From assembly GCA_000432735.1 (NCBI GenBank), contig FR887738.1, forward strand, positions 1-59,511: a stretch of 59,511 nucleotides of DNA, in the 5' to 3' direction. The stretch comes from Bacteroides sp. CAG:443. Lineage in GTDB: Bacteria; Bacteroidota; Bacteroidia; Bacteroidales; Bacteroidaceae. A program made the position numbers and the translations under genes. Each line of letters begins with the position of its first letter. Position 1 is the first letter of the stretch. Of this stretch, positions 1 to 7,104 are shown in pieces. A model generated the notes under the pieces. That model saw nothing but the letters and a program-made list of their open reading frames with translations, had not been told where the DNA came from and ran no database searches.

Positions 1-6
1 ATTTAT

Positions 7-22
7 CGGTAAAAATTTACCG
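7..22. repeat. Short perfect inverted repeat at window start
   Basis: CGGTAAA, two A residues, then TTTACCG form a 16-bp palindrome about 65 bases before the first gene. It could be an operator or the base of an upstream terminator. No T-tract follows directly, so the role is open. Confidence 0.4.
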
Positions 23-55
23 AAGTATTGTTATGTATGAAATGAAAAAAAAACG

Positions 56-63
56 TATTTTTG
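56..63 (+). promoter_or_regulatory. Candidate -7 element for the first lipoprotein gene
   Basis: TATTTTTG matches the Bacteroides -7 consensus TAnnTTTG and lies 26 bases before the ATG. No good -33 TTTG sits at the usual 19-21 nt spacing, so this is only a moderate call. Confidence 0.4.
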
Positions 64-88
64 CACGTGATTTTTCAGAAGCACTAAG

Positions 89-946
89 ATGAAAAAAGTT
101 TTATTTGGATGTTGTATACTTATGTTGGCAGCATCTTGCGGGGGAGGAAAGAAAAAAGTAGATCCTTTTGAAACACTAACTAAACAGATTGATTCGCTGA
201 CTGTCGGTAACGATACGTTGCAAGAAGAATCTCAAGAAGTGGAAGATGTAGTTCCAGCTACGGCTGACGAGAGTTTTGCTGATTTCTTTTATAATTTTGC
301 TTCCGATGAACGTTTTCAGCGTTCAAGAGTAAAATTTCCCATTTCCTTGTATAAGGGGGACCGTGTAGAACGTATGTCGAAAGACGAATGGGTGTACGAT
401 CCGTTATTCAGTCGTGATCCGGTATATACCGTATTGTTCGATAAGGAAGAAGATATGGAAATGGAAAAGGATACGGCTGTGCATAGTGTTCAGGTGGACT
501 GGATTTATCTGAAGGATCGAAGAGTAAAACGCTACTATTTTGAGCGAGTTTCCGATTGCTGGTATCTGGAAGCTATCAATAAGGAAAAGCTTGCTTCGGC
601 ATCCGAAGGACGCGAAGACTTTTTTGATTTTTATAATCGTTTTGCCAACGATTCTGTTTTCCAGCGTGAACGGTTGCATGATCCGCTGGGGTTTGTGACT
701 GTAGATCCGGAGGATGAGTTTCAGATTCTGGAAACAACACTTGATGAAGGGCAATGGTTTTCGTTCCGTCCGCCTTTGTTGAAAGAACGGTTGACGAATG
801 TTCACTACGGACAAAAGGAGGTTGCGGATACAGATCGAAAAATCATTGAGTTCAAAGGATTCGGTAACGGATTCAGCAACACACTGTACTTTGAATATCG
901 TAATGGAAAGTGGATGTTGATGAAGTTTGAGGATTTGAGTGACTAA
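89..946 (+). CDS. DUF4348-like lipoprotein with an internal duplication
   Basis: A 285-residue predicted lipoprotein. The N-terminus has Lys-Lys, a hydrophobic stretch and the lipobox LAASC with the acylated Cys near residue 17, followed by GGGKKK. The mature protein has no enzyme motif that I recognise. Two related stretches, around residues 63-85 and 176-200, share the pattern DFF-x-F-A-(S/N)-D-x-x-FQR-x-R, so the protein seems to be built from two copies of one about 110-residue unit. This resembles the Bacteroidales family DUF4348; that assignment is from memory of the family. The function is unknown. murB follows 60 bases downstream in the same direction, with a weak hairpin between them. 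Confidence 0.75.
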   Translation: MKKVLFGCCILMLAASCGGGKKKVDPFETLTKQIDSLTVGNDTLQEESQEVEDVVPATADESFADFFYNFASDERFQRSRVKFPISLYKGDRVERMSKDEWVYDPLFSRDPVYTVLFDKEEDMEMEKDTAVHSVQVDWIYLKDRRVKRYYFERVSDCWYLEAINKEKLASASEGREDFFDFYNRFANDSVFQRERLHDPLGFVTVDPEDEFQILETTLDEGQWFSFRPPLLKERLTNVHYGQKEVADTDRKIIEFKGFGNGFSNTLYFEYRNGKWMLMKFEDLSD

Positions 947-952
947 AACAAG

Positions 953-971
953 ATGTTCATTGACTGAACAT
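953..971 (+). repeat. Small hairpin between the lipoprotein gene and murB
   Basis: ATGTTCA, five bases, then TGAACAT form a 7-bp stem immediately followed by TTTG. It could be a weak terminator or an mRNA end-stabilising hairpin. Confidence 0.35.
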
Positions 972-1006
972 TTGTTAATAGGAATTTGTTATATATAAAT
1001 AAAGAT

Positions 1007-2017
1007 ATGAAAGAACTGAAAGACTATTCTCTTTTGCATCATAATACGTTTGGTATGAACGTATATGCCGCATATTTTGTAGAATATGATTCGGTGGATG
1101 AGCTTTGTGCTTTCCTCAAGCAAAAGAGTTATGTGCTTCCGTTGTTGCATATCGGTGGAGGAAGTAACTTGCTCTTTTCGGGCGATTTTAAAGGTACTAT
1201 GCTCCATTCTGCCATTAAAGGTGCTGAGATTGTTTCTGAAACTGATGAAACAGTTGATGTACGAGTAGGGGCAGGAGAAATTTGGGATGACTTTGTGGCA
1301 TATACCGTACAGCATAACTGGTATGGTGCAGTGAATCTGTCTTTGATACCAGGTGAAGTAGGAGCTTCGGCTGTTCAGAATATTGGTGCATACGGTGTTG
1401 AGGCTAAAGATTTAATCATTGCTGTCGACACAGTATGTGTAGCTACAGGCGAACCTCGTCAGTTTTCCAATGAAGAATGTGATTACGCCTACCGTAAAAG
1501 CATCTTTAAGCAGGAACTGAAAGGTAAGTACGTTGTGACGCATGTGACGTATCGCTTACATAAACAGCCTGTATGGCATTTGGATTATGGCAATGTTCGT
1601 GCAGAGCTGGAAAAGGAGGCTTGTCCGCTGACGTTGGAAAACTTACGTCGCATTATTATCCGCATCCGGAAGGAAAAACTGCCCGATCCGGCGAAGATAG
1701 GAAATGCCGGGAGTTTTTTCATGAATCCGGTCATTCCGCAAAAACAGTTTGATGCTTTACGAGCCACTTATCCAGATATACCTTCTTATCCGGCAGGTGA
1801 AGGTTGGGTGAAAGTCCCAGCCGGTTGGATGATAGATCGGTGTGGCTGGAAAGGTAAAGCGTTGGGACGTGCGGGAGTTCATGACCGTCAGGCGTTGGTC
1901 TTGGTCAATTTAGGTGGTGCGACCGGACAAGAGGTCATGCAGCTGGCTAGTGCAGTGGTAACTTCTGTAAAGGATAAATTCGGTATCGATATTTATCCGG
2001 AAGTAAATTATATTTAA
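1007..2017 (+). CDS. murB: UDP-N-acetylenolpyruvoylglucosamine reductase
   Basis: MurB reduces UDP-GlcNAc-enolpyruvate to UDP-MurNAc with NADPH and FAD in the cytoplasm, the second step of peptidoglycan precursor synthesis. The protein is about 336 residues, the usual length of the E. coli-like type I form. Visible marks are the FAD-binding GGGSNLL near the N-terminus, GEVGASAVQNIGAYG in the middle, the catalytic-serine region GNAGSFFMNP and the C-terminal PEVNY glutamate. The frame opens upstream at a TTG (986), but the ATG at 1007 gives MKELKDYSLLHHNTFG, which matches normal MurB N-termini, so I start there. A metallo-hydrolase gene follows after 16 bases and is probably co-transcribed. Confidence 0.95.
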   Translation: MKELKDYSLLHHNTFGMNVYAAYFVEYDSVDELCAFLKQKSYVLPLLHIGGGSNLLFSGDFKGTMLHSAIKGAEIVSETDETVDVRVGAGEIWDDFVAYTVQHNWYGAVNLSLIPGEVGASAVQNIGAYGVEAKDLIIAVDTVCVATGEPRQFSNEECDYAYRKSIFKQELKGKYVVTHVTYRLHKQPVWHLDYGNVRAELEKEACPLTLENLRRIIIRIRKEKLPDPAKIGNAGSFFMNPVIPQKQFDALRATYPDIPSYPAGEGWVKVPAGWMIDRCGWKGKALGRAGVHDRQALVLVNLGGATGQEVMQLASAVVTSVKDKFGIDIYPEVNYI

Positions 2018-2033
2018 GGCGTTTTTTATAACG

Positions 2034-2813
2034 ATGAAAGTAACAGTATTAGGTAGCGGAACTTCTACTGGTGTACCCCAAGTGGGATGTACATGTCAGG
2101 TATGTACCAGTACCGATCCGCATGATGATCGTTTGCGTTGTTCCGGGTTAGTAGAAACCGAAGGAGTGCGCATTCTGATAGATTGCGGTCCGGATTTCAG
2201 GCAGCAAAGTATTCGTATGAACACTTTTCTTCCTATTGATGGAGTACTGATTACTCATGAGCATTACGATCATGTAGGGGGACTGGATGACCTTCGTCCT
2301 TTTTGTCGCTTTCGCGATATTCCCGTATATGCTGAAGGATATACGGCAGAACGCCTGCAAAAACGTATGCCTTATTGTTTTGTGGAGCATACCTATCCGG
2401 GAGTACCCAGTATTCCGCTTTCTGTGATAGAGCCATACAAAACTTTTCAGGTTACGAATCTGTCGGGGAAGTCGGTCGAAGTGATACCGTTTCGGGTAAT
2501 GCACGGGAAACTGCCTATCATGGGATATCGCATAGGTAATATAGCATGGATTACCGATATGCTTACGATGCCCGATGAATCGTATGAGGTCTTGCAAGGA
2601 CTGGATTACTTGTTTATGAATGCCTTGCGTATCGAACCACATTGGACACATCAGTCGCTTTCGGAAGCGCTGGAGCAAGTAGTACGTATTGGGGCGAAAG
2701 AAACGTATTTTATACATATGAGCCATCAGATGGGATTGCATGCCGAAGTAGACAAGCAACTTCCTGAGCATGTACATCTGGCATACGATGGACTTATGGT
2801 GATAAATGAATAA
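2034..2813 (+). CDS. MBL-fold metallo-hydrolase, PhnP-like
   Basis: A 259-residue metallo-beta-lactamase-fold hydrolase. It begins with the beta-strand and glycine loop LGSGTSTGVPQ and has a Cys-x-Cys-x-x-Cys element (CTCQVC, about residues 19-24) like the structural zinc site of PhnP. The metal-binding HxHxDH motif reads THEHYDHVGG, about residues 74-83, and later His residues (FRVMHGK, IHMSHQMG) would complete the di-metal site. The family includes phosphoribosyl cyclic phosphodiesterases. No phosphonate genes are nearby, so the true substrate is probably a different phosphodiester. It follows murB closely and is followed by two terminators. Confidence 0.85.
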   Translation: MKVTVLGSGTSTGVPQVGCTCQVCTSTDPHDDRLRCSGLVETEGVRILIDCGPDFRQQSIRMNTFLPIDGVLITHEHYDHVGGLDDLRPFCRFRDIPVYAEGYTAERLQKRMPYCFVEHTYPGVPSIPLSVIEPYKTFQVTNLSGKSVEVIPFRVMHGKLPIMGYRIGNIAWITDMLTMPDESYEVLQGLDYLFMNALRIEPHWTHQSLSEALEQVVRIGAKETYFIHMSHQMGLHAEVDKQLPEHVHLAYDGLMVINE

Positions 2814-2860
2814 AATAAAGATGTTTCACACGAGCGGTAACGCTCGGATGTATTTCATAG

Positions 2861-2900
2861 GCCATATCAGTACTGTGAAGTAGTGATATGGCATTTTTTT
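2861..2900 (+). terminator. Intrinsic terminator after the murB unit
   Basis: GCCATATCA and TACT pair with AGTA and TGATATGGC around a GTGA loop, followed by seven T residues. A smaller hairpin, CGAGCG-GTAA-CGCTCG, lies just before it at 2831-2846. Confidence 0.85.
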
Positions 2901-2930
2901 ATGTATATAGTAATATTAAAAAATGACATG

Positions 2931-2983
2931 AAAGCCAACTAAATTACAATCAAAAACATTTGTAATTTAGTTGGCTTTTCTTT
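2931..2983. terminator. Bidirectional terminator between convergent units
   Basis: A perfect 19-bp inverted repeat (arms 2931-2949 and 2960-2978) starts with AAAGCCAAC and ends with GTTGGCTTTTC. It has A-rich and T-rich flanks, so it can stop transcripts from the murB side and from nth. Confidence 0.85.
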
Positions 2984-3014
2984 TTAATCGTTTGGTGTTA
3001 ATGTTATATGGAGC

Positions 3015-3662
3015 TTATTTGATCTTGCTCTTTAGTGACTCCTTACAGATCCCGTTCAGTCCACACTCTTCGCATTTGGGATTGCGTGCCGTACATACAT
3101 ATCTGCCGTGTAATATCAGCCAGTGGTGCGCGGTCGGAATCAGTTCTTTGGGGATATATTTTACTAAATGTTTTTCGGTAGCCAGCGGGGTAGTACATGT
3201 TTGGGGAACCAGTCCGATGCGATGACTTACGCGAAATACATGTGTATCGACAGCCATTGCCGCCTTATTGAACACGACGCTTTGAATGACATTTGCTGTT
3301 TTTCTACCTACTCCCGGTAGCTTTATCAGGTTTTCCAGTGTATCAGGTACTTCCCCGTGAAAGTCTTTAACCAGCATTTGTGCCATGCCGACCAGATGCT
3401 TTGCCTTATTGTTCGGATAACTTACACTGCGTATATATTCGAATACAACCTCAGGTGTAGTATTGGCTAAGGCTTCTGGAGTAGGGAATGCTTCGAATAA
3501 GGCTGGAGTAATCATGTTTACTCTTTTGTCTGTACATTGTGCACTTAGTATTACAGCTATCAGCAGTTGGAAGGGATTTTCATAGTGTAATTCTGTTTCG
3601 GCTACCGGAATAGCTTGCTTAAAGTAAGCAATGACCCGATCATATAATTCTTGTTTTCGCAT
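3015..3662 (-). CDS. nth: Endonuclease III, base-excision repair
   Basis: A 215-residue bifunctional DNA glycosylase/AP lyase that removes oxidised pyrimidines. The helix-hairpin-helix LPGVGRKTANVI carries the catalytic Lys, and the catalytic Asp follows in VDTHVFRVSHR. At the C-terminus the four [4Fe-4S] cysteines have the classic spacing C-x6-C-x2-C-x5-C. The open frame extends upstream to a TTG (3686), but the ATG at 3662 (MRKQELYDRVI) fits the family. It lies 33 bases downstream of corA on the same strand and is probably in the same transcript. Confidence 0.95.
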   Translation of the reverse strand: MRKQELYDRVIAYFKQAIPVAETELHYENPFQLLIAVILSAQCTDKRVNMITPALFEAFPTPEALANTTPEVVFEYIRSVSYPNNKAKHLVGMAQMLVKDFHGEVPDTLENLIKLPGVGRKTANVIQSVVFNKAAMAVDTHVFRVSHRIGLVPQTCTTPLATEKHLVKYIPKELIPTAHHWLILHGRYVCTARNPKCEECGLNGICKESLKSKIK

Positions 3663-3695
3663 ACGTTTACAATAATATAAGTCCAATTTGTTGTT

Positions 3696-4742
3696 TTAAT
3701 ACCATCTCTTGTGCTTGAAGTAGAAATATACAATGACTCCTACAACAATCATCAATCCCCAGGCAAAGAAATATCCATATTTCCATCCCAGCTCTGGCAT
3801 CCACTGAAAGTTCATTCCCCATATGCCGGCAAGGAAAGTCAGAGGTATAAAGATGGTAGATACAATGGTAAGTTGCTTCATGATACTGTTCATTCGCTGG
3901 TCGTTGTTTGCCAGATATAAATCGACCAAGGCCGACAATAGGTCCCTGCATCCCTCCAGTGTTTGCAAGATAAATTGCAGATGATCGTTTACATCGCTGA
4001 AGAACGGGCGATTTGCTTTATGTAACAGCTGGTTTTCTGCGTGGAATAGTTTGTTTATCTGTTCTTTTAAAGGGAAAATACTCTTTTTGATTAACCGGTA
4101 GTTTCTGCGATAAACTTGTATTTCTTCTATTCCGGGTTGTTTGGTTGGAATGGGTGAAAGCGGAGATAAGAACTGTTCTTCCAAGTCTTCCAAATCATCT
4201 TCCATTTTCGAGATAAGCGACATGAAACTTGCCATTACACTGTTTAGGATAACGCTCAGTAGAAAATCTGATTGTCTGTTTCTGATCTTCAGTACATTTT
4301 TTTTCAGTGCCGTATTGATTTCATTAAATAAATCGGTTTCTTTTTCTGCAAAAGTCAGCACATAATCTTTTCCTTGTACGATACATAACTGTTGAGGAAT
4401 GAGTTCATTCTGTTCTACTATGGATAGTTGTTTCAGGATAACCACATTATAAGTTTCATGTTCTTCTATTTTTGTCAGATGCTCTGAGTTTAATATATCT
4501 TGTGTCGTCAGGAAATCGATGTTGAAATGGCTACATAACTGATGGATTGTTTCTGTATTTTGCAAGCCGTGTACCTGTATCCAGTTGATACAGTCGGTTT
4601 TCAACTGAGGAATGACTTCTTGCAAGTTTCCCCGGCAGACCTGAGTTCCTTCAGCATTGTAACTGCATAAGTGTAAATGAGTGGGGGTTTCACTTTCTCC
4701 TATATAATTCAGCTTTTCACTGAGCAAGTTATTCTTTGTCAT
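3696..4742 (-). CDS. corA: CorA-family magnesium/cobalt channel
   Basis: A 348-residue inner-membrane divalent cation channel of the 2-TM-GxN family. There is a long acidic cytoplasmic domain with coiled-coil helices (around residues 190-260), then two C-terminal transmembrane segments. The first ends in the ion-selecting GMN signature (GIWGMNFQWMPEL), and the protein ends in the basic tail YFKHKRWY. It is likely a homopentamer that carries Mg2+ into the cell. nth follows on the same strand. Its promoter is entwined with the divergent promoter of the queuosine-precursor transporter. Confidence 0.92.
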   Translation of the reverse strand: MTKNNLLSEKLNYIGESETPTHLHLCSYNAEGTQVCRGNLQEVIPQLKTDCINWIQVHGLQNTETIHQLCSHFNIDFLTTQDILNSEHLTKIEEHETYNVVILKQLSIVEQNELIPQQLCIVQGKDYVLTFAEKETDLFNEINTALKKNVLKIRNRQSDFLLSVILNSVMASFMSLISKMEDDLEDLEEQFLSPLSPIPTKQPGIEEIQVYRRNYRLIKKSIFPLKEQINKLFHAENQLLHKANRPFFSDVNDHLQFILQTLEGCRDLLSALVDLYLANNDQRMNSIMKQLTIVSTIFIPLTFLAGIWGMNFQWMPELGWKYGYFFAWGLMIVVGVIVYFYFKHKRWY

Positions 4743-4764
4743 GTCAGGATGAATTTAGTATGCA

Positions 4765-4796
4765 CAAATATAAGCGTTTATTTGTAATTTGGCAAA
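4765..4796 (-). promoter_or_regulatory. corA promoter overlapping the divergent que promoter
   Basis: On the minus strand, TTTG (plus 4793-4796) is followed after 20 bases by TATATTTG (plus 4765-4772). This is a full match to the Bacteroides TTTG-N19-21-TAnnTTTG promoter, just upstream of the corA ATG at 4742. Its upstream half occupies the same DNA as the promoter on the other strand. Confidence 0.75.
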
Positions 4797-4811
4797 AAGT
4801 TAGTACCTTTG
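4781..4811 (+). promoter_or_regulatory. Promoter of the queuosine-precursor transporter/queC unit
   Basis: TTTG (4781-4784), a 19-base spacer and TACCTTTG (4804-4811) match the Bacteroides promoter consensus exactly. Transcription would start near 4818 and give a leader of about 80 bases that holds the preQ1 aptamer. Confidence 0.8.
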
Positions 4812-4845
4812 CGCCGAATTTAAAAAGAGGACATTAACATGTGAT

Positions 4846-4896
4846 GCCGTGAATAACGGCCGTGTATTCTAGAACACCACGTAAAAAACAGGAGCG
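4846..4896 (+). promoter_or_regulatory. preQ1-I-type riboswitch overlapping the ribosome-binding site
   Basis: The leader contains P1 CGTG (4861-4864) pairing with CACG (4878-4881), a loop with TTCTAG (4867-4872) and ACACC (4874-4878), and an A-rich tail GTAAAAAACAGGAG (4881-4894). This matches the preQ1 class I layout of a short hairpin, a TTCTAG-type loop and an AAAAAAC tail that forms the H-type pseudoknot. The tail runs straight into the Shine-Dalgarno AGGAG (4890-4894), three bases before the ATG, so ligand binding should hide the ribosome-binding site. A separate hairpin, GCCGT-gaata-ACGGC (4846-4860), abuts the aptamer. The downstream genes (precursor transporter, queC) support the assignment. 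Confidence 0.85.
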
Positions 4897-5583
4897 ATGA
4901 AAAAAGAAAATCTCGTATCAGTACCTTTTATGGTTTTGGGTATTGTGTTTTGTGTCTGCCTGGTAGCAGCCAACCTTTTAGAAACCAAAGTAGTTCAAGT
5001 GGGTCCGATCTCTGTAACTGCCGGACTGATTGTATTTCCAATTTCTTACATTATTAACGACTGCATAGCCGAAGTATGGGGATTTCGTAAGGCACGTCTT
5101 ATCATCTGGATGGGTTTCCTTATGAATTTCATGGTTGTGGCAATGGGACAGATTGCCGTAGCTTTGCCGGCTGCCCCTTTCTGGGAAGGTGAGGAAGGAT
5201 TTAACTTCGTCTTTGGCATGGCACCTCGTATTGCTGTGGCCAGCCTTCTTGCATTCTTGGTAGGTTCGTTTATCAATGCATACGTCATGAGCCGCATGAA
5301 GGTTGCTTCACATGGAAAAAACTTTTCTGCACGCGCCATTCTCTCGACAGTTTTTGGAGAGAGTGCCGATTCGCTGATCTTTTTCCCACTGGCATTCGGT
5401 GGCTTGATGCCTGTATCAGAGCTTGGTAAGATGATGTTGGTGCAGGTAGTTCTTAAAACCTTGTACGAAGTAATCATCCTGCCTGTTACTATCCGTGTCG
5501 TGAAGTACATCAAGCGTGTAGACGATAGTGATGTATACGATGAACACATTTCTTATAATGTATTGAAAATAAAAGAGATTTAA
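4897..5583 (+). CDS. Queuosine precursor transporter, VUT/YhhQ family
   Basis: A 228-residue inner-membrane protein with about six hydrophobic segments and few charged residues, as in the VUT (formerly DUF165) family. E. coli YhhQ, of similar length, imports preQ0/preQ1. Family marks visible here are PISYIINDCIAEVWGFRKAR in the first third and FGESADSLIFFPLAFGG in the last third. It salvages deazaguanine precursors for tRNA queuosine. queC begins one base after the stop codon, so the two are co-transcribed and probably translationally coupled. Expression is most likely controlled by the preQ1 riboswitch in its leader. Confidence 0.9.
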   Translation: MKKENLVSVPFMVLGIVFCVCLVAANLLETKVVQVGPISVTAGLIVFPISYIINDCIAEVWGFRKARLIIWMGFLMNFMVVAMGQIAVALPAAPFWEGEEGFNFVFGMAPRIAVASLLAFLVGSFINAYVMSRMKVASHGKNFSARAILSTVFGESADSLIFFPLAFGGLMPVSELGKMMLVQVVLKTLYEVIILPVTIRVVKYIKRVDDSDVYDEHISYNVLKIKEI

Positions 5584-5584
5584 G

Positions 5585-6244
5585 ATGAATAACGAAGCTG
5601 CACTTGTGGTATTTAGTGGCGGACAAGACTCTACCACTTGCCTTTTCTGGGCAAAAAAACATTTCAAAAAAGTATACGCACTGAGTTTTATATACGGGCA
5701 GAAGCATGTAAAAGAGGTGGAGCTGGCTCGTGAAATAGCTCGTAAGGCAGAAGTAGAATTTGACGCGATGGACGTTTCTTTCATCGGACATCTGGGCAAA
5801 AATTCACTGACTGATACTTCTATCCATATGGATGAGAAGAAGCCGGAAGGAACCTTCCCGAATACATTTGTTCCCGGTCGGAATCTTTTCTTCTTGAGCA
5901 TTGCAGCGGTTTATGCCCGTGAGCGTGGCATTTATCATCTGGTGACAGGAGTTTCTCAGACCGATTTCAGCGGATATCCCGATTGCCGTGATACGTTTAT
6001 CAAATCACTGAACGTAACGCTGAATCTTGCTATGGAAGAACAGTTTGTGATTCATACGCCTTTGATGTGGATTGATAAGGCACAGACCTGGGCTCTGGCA
6101 GATGAACTGGGAGTACTCGACTTGGTGCGTCATGAAACACTGACTTGTTACAATGGCATTCCGGGTGACGGTTGCGGACATTGTCCGGCATGTACTTTGC
6201 GTAGAGAAGGGCTTGAAAAGTACTTAGCAAGCAAGAATAAATAA
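5585..6244 (+). CDS. queC: 7-cyano-7-deazaguanine (preQ0) synthase
   Basis: QueC converts 7-carboxy-7-deazaguanine to preQ0 using ATP and ammonia. The protein is 219 residues. The N-terminal PP-loop SGGQDSTTC (about residues 10-18) binds ATP, and the C-terminal cysteine cluster C-x8-CGHCPAC binds the structural zinc. VPGRN and TGVSQTDFSGYPDCR are further family marks. It sits directly behind the precursor transporter. queD and queE, which make its substrate, are not in this window. Confidence 0.95.
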   Translation: MNNEAALVVFSGGQDSTTCLFWAKKHFKKVYALSFIYGQKHVKEVELAREIARKAEVEFDAMDVSFIGHLGKNSLTDTSIHMDEKKPEGTFPNTFVPGRNLFFLSIAAVYARERGIYHLVTGVSQTDFSGYPDCRDTFIKSLNVTLNLAMEEQFVIHTPLMWIDKAQTWALADELGVLDLVRHETLTCYNGIPGDGCGHCPACTLRREGLEKYLASKNK

Positions 6245-6337
6245 GATGCTGTCGGGTTTTATGATTGATAATGGGGATACTTCCTTATAATGCCTGAGAT
6301 GAGTTTCTTGAAAAAATAAAATAAAATTGTTTCTTGC

Positions 6338-6356
6338 AAGCCGCTGGTGGGCTTTT
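6338..6356 (+). terminator. Weak hairpin in the queC-queF gap
   Basis: AAGCC, a seven-base loop and GGCTT are followed by TT. The 152-base gap between queC and queF holds only this weak stem, so queF may be partly uncoupled from the riboswitch-controlled genes. I see no second aptamer here. Confidence 0.3.
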
Positions 6357-6396
6357 GTGAGGACCAATGTTTTGTGAACATATTAGATTGTAATAT

Positions 6397-6852
6397 ATGG
6401 AAAGAAAAGATGAATTGACAATATTAGGAAGAACTACCACTTATAAACAGGACTATGCTCCTGAAGTATTGGAAGCATTTGTAAACAAGCATCCTGAAAA
6501 TGACTATTGGGTACGATTCAATTGTCCGGAATTTACCAGTCTTTGCCCTATTACCGGACAGCCGGATTTCGCAGAGATTCGCATCAGTTATCTTCCCGAT
6601 GTCAAGATGGTAGAAAGTAAGAGTCTGAAACTATACCTGTTCAGTTTCCGAAATCATGGTGATTTTCATGAAGATTGTGTAAACATTATCATGAAAGACC
6701 TGATTAAACTGATGGATCCCAAGTACATTGAAGTAACCGGAATCTTTACTCCTCGCGGGGGAATTTCCATTTATCCGTATTGTAATTATGGACGTCCGGG
6801 TACGAAATACGAAAAACTGGCAGAATATCGTATGCAAAACCACGATCTTTAA
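6397..6852 (+). CDS. queF: NADPH-dependent preQ0 reductase
   Basis: QueF reduces the nitrile of preQ0 to the aminomethyl group of preQ1, the last free-base step before insertion into tRNA. At 151 residues it is the short unimodular type I form. The catalytic Cys is C50 in CPITGQPDF, and the substrate-binding QueF motif reads ESKSLKLY (about residues 75-82), followed by FRNHGDFHEDCVN with the catalytic Asp/His region. It completes a transport-QueC-QueF set. A strong terminator follows. Confidence 0.95.
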   Translation: MERKDELTILGRTTTYKQDYAPEVLEAFVNKHPENDYWVRFNCPEFTSLCPITGQPDFAEIRISYLPDVKMVESKSLKLYLFSFRNHGDFHEDCVNIIMKDLIKLMDPKYIEVTGIFTPRGGISIYPYCNYGRPGTKYEKLAEYRMQNHDL

Positions 6853-6933
6853 ATAAAGAATGATGATTGAAAGAGGGATGTCTTTGCTAAAGAGTATTTA
6901 AATTCTAAATAACATCTCTGTTTCTCTATGAAA

Positions 6934-6976
6934 AAAGGCTACTTCAAATCGGAAAGATGAAGTGGCCTTTTTGTTG
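6934..6976 (+). terminator. Bidirectional terminator between queF and dnaX
   Basis: AAAGGCTACTTCA (6934-6946) pairs with TGAAGTGGCCTTT (6958-6970) and is followed by TT. The A-run on the left would also serve dnaX, which arrives from the other side. Confidence 0.8.
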
Positions 6977-7104
6977 TATATAAAACTTTTTAGGTCGATT
7001 ACCTTGTCTTTTTATTAAATTTGTCCTGAAATAACTCCTCCGTTTTCATTTAGCTCAGAAATATCACATCAGACAAAAAGCCAGAAATCTTGATGGCTTT
7101 ACTT

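Noticed and set aside
6245..6396. Second preQ1 riboswitch before queF
   Set aside because: No P1 hairpin with an A-rich tail next to the start; only a weak hairpin is present.
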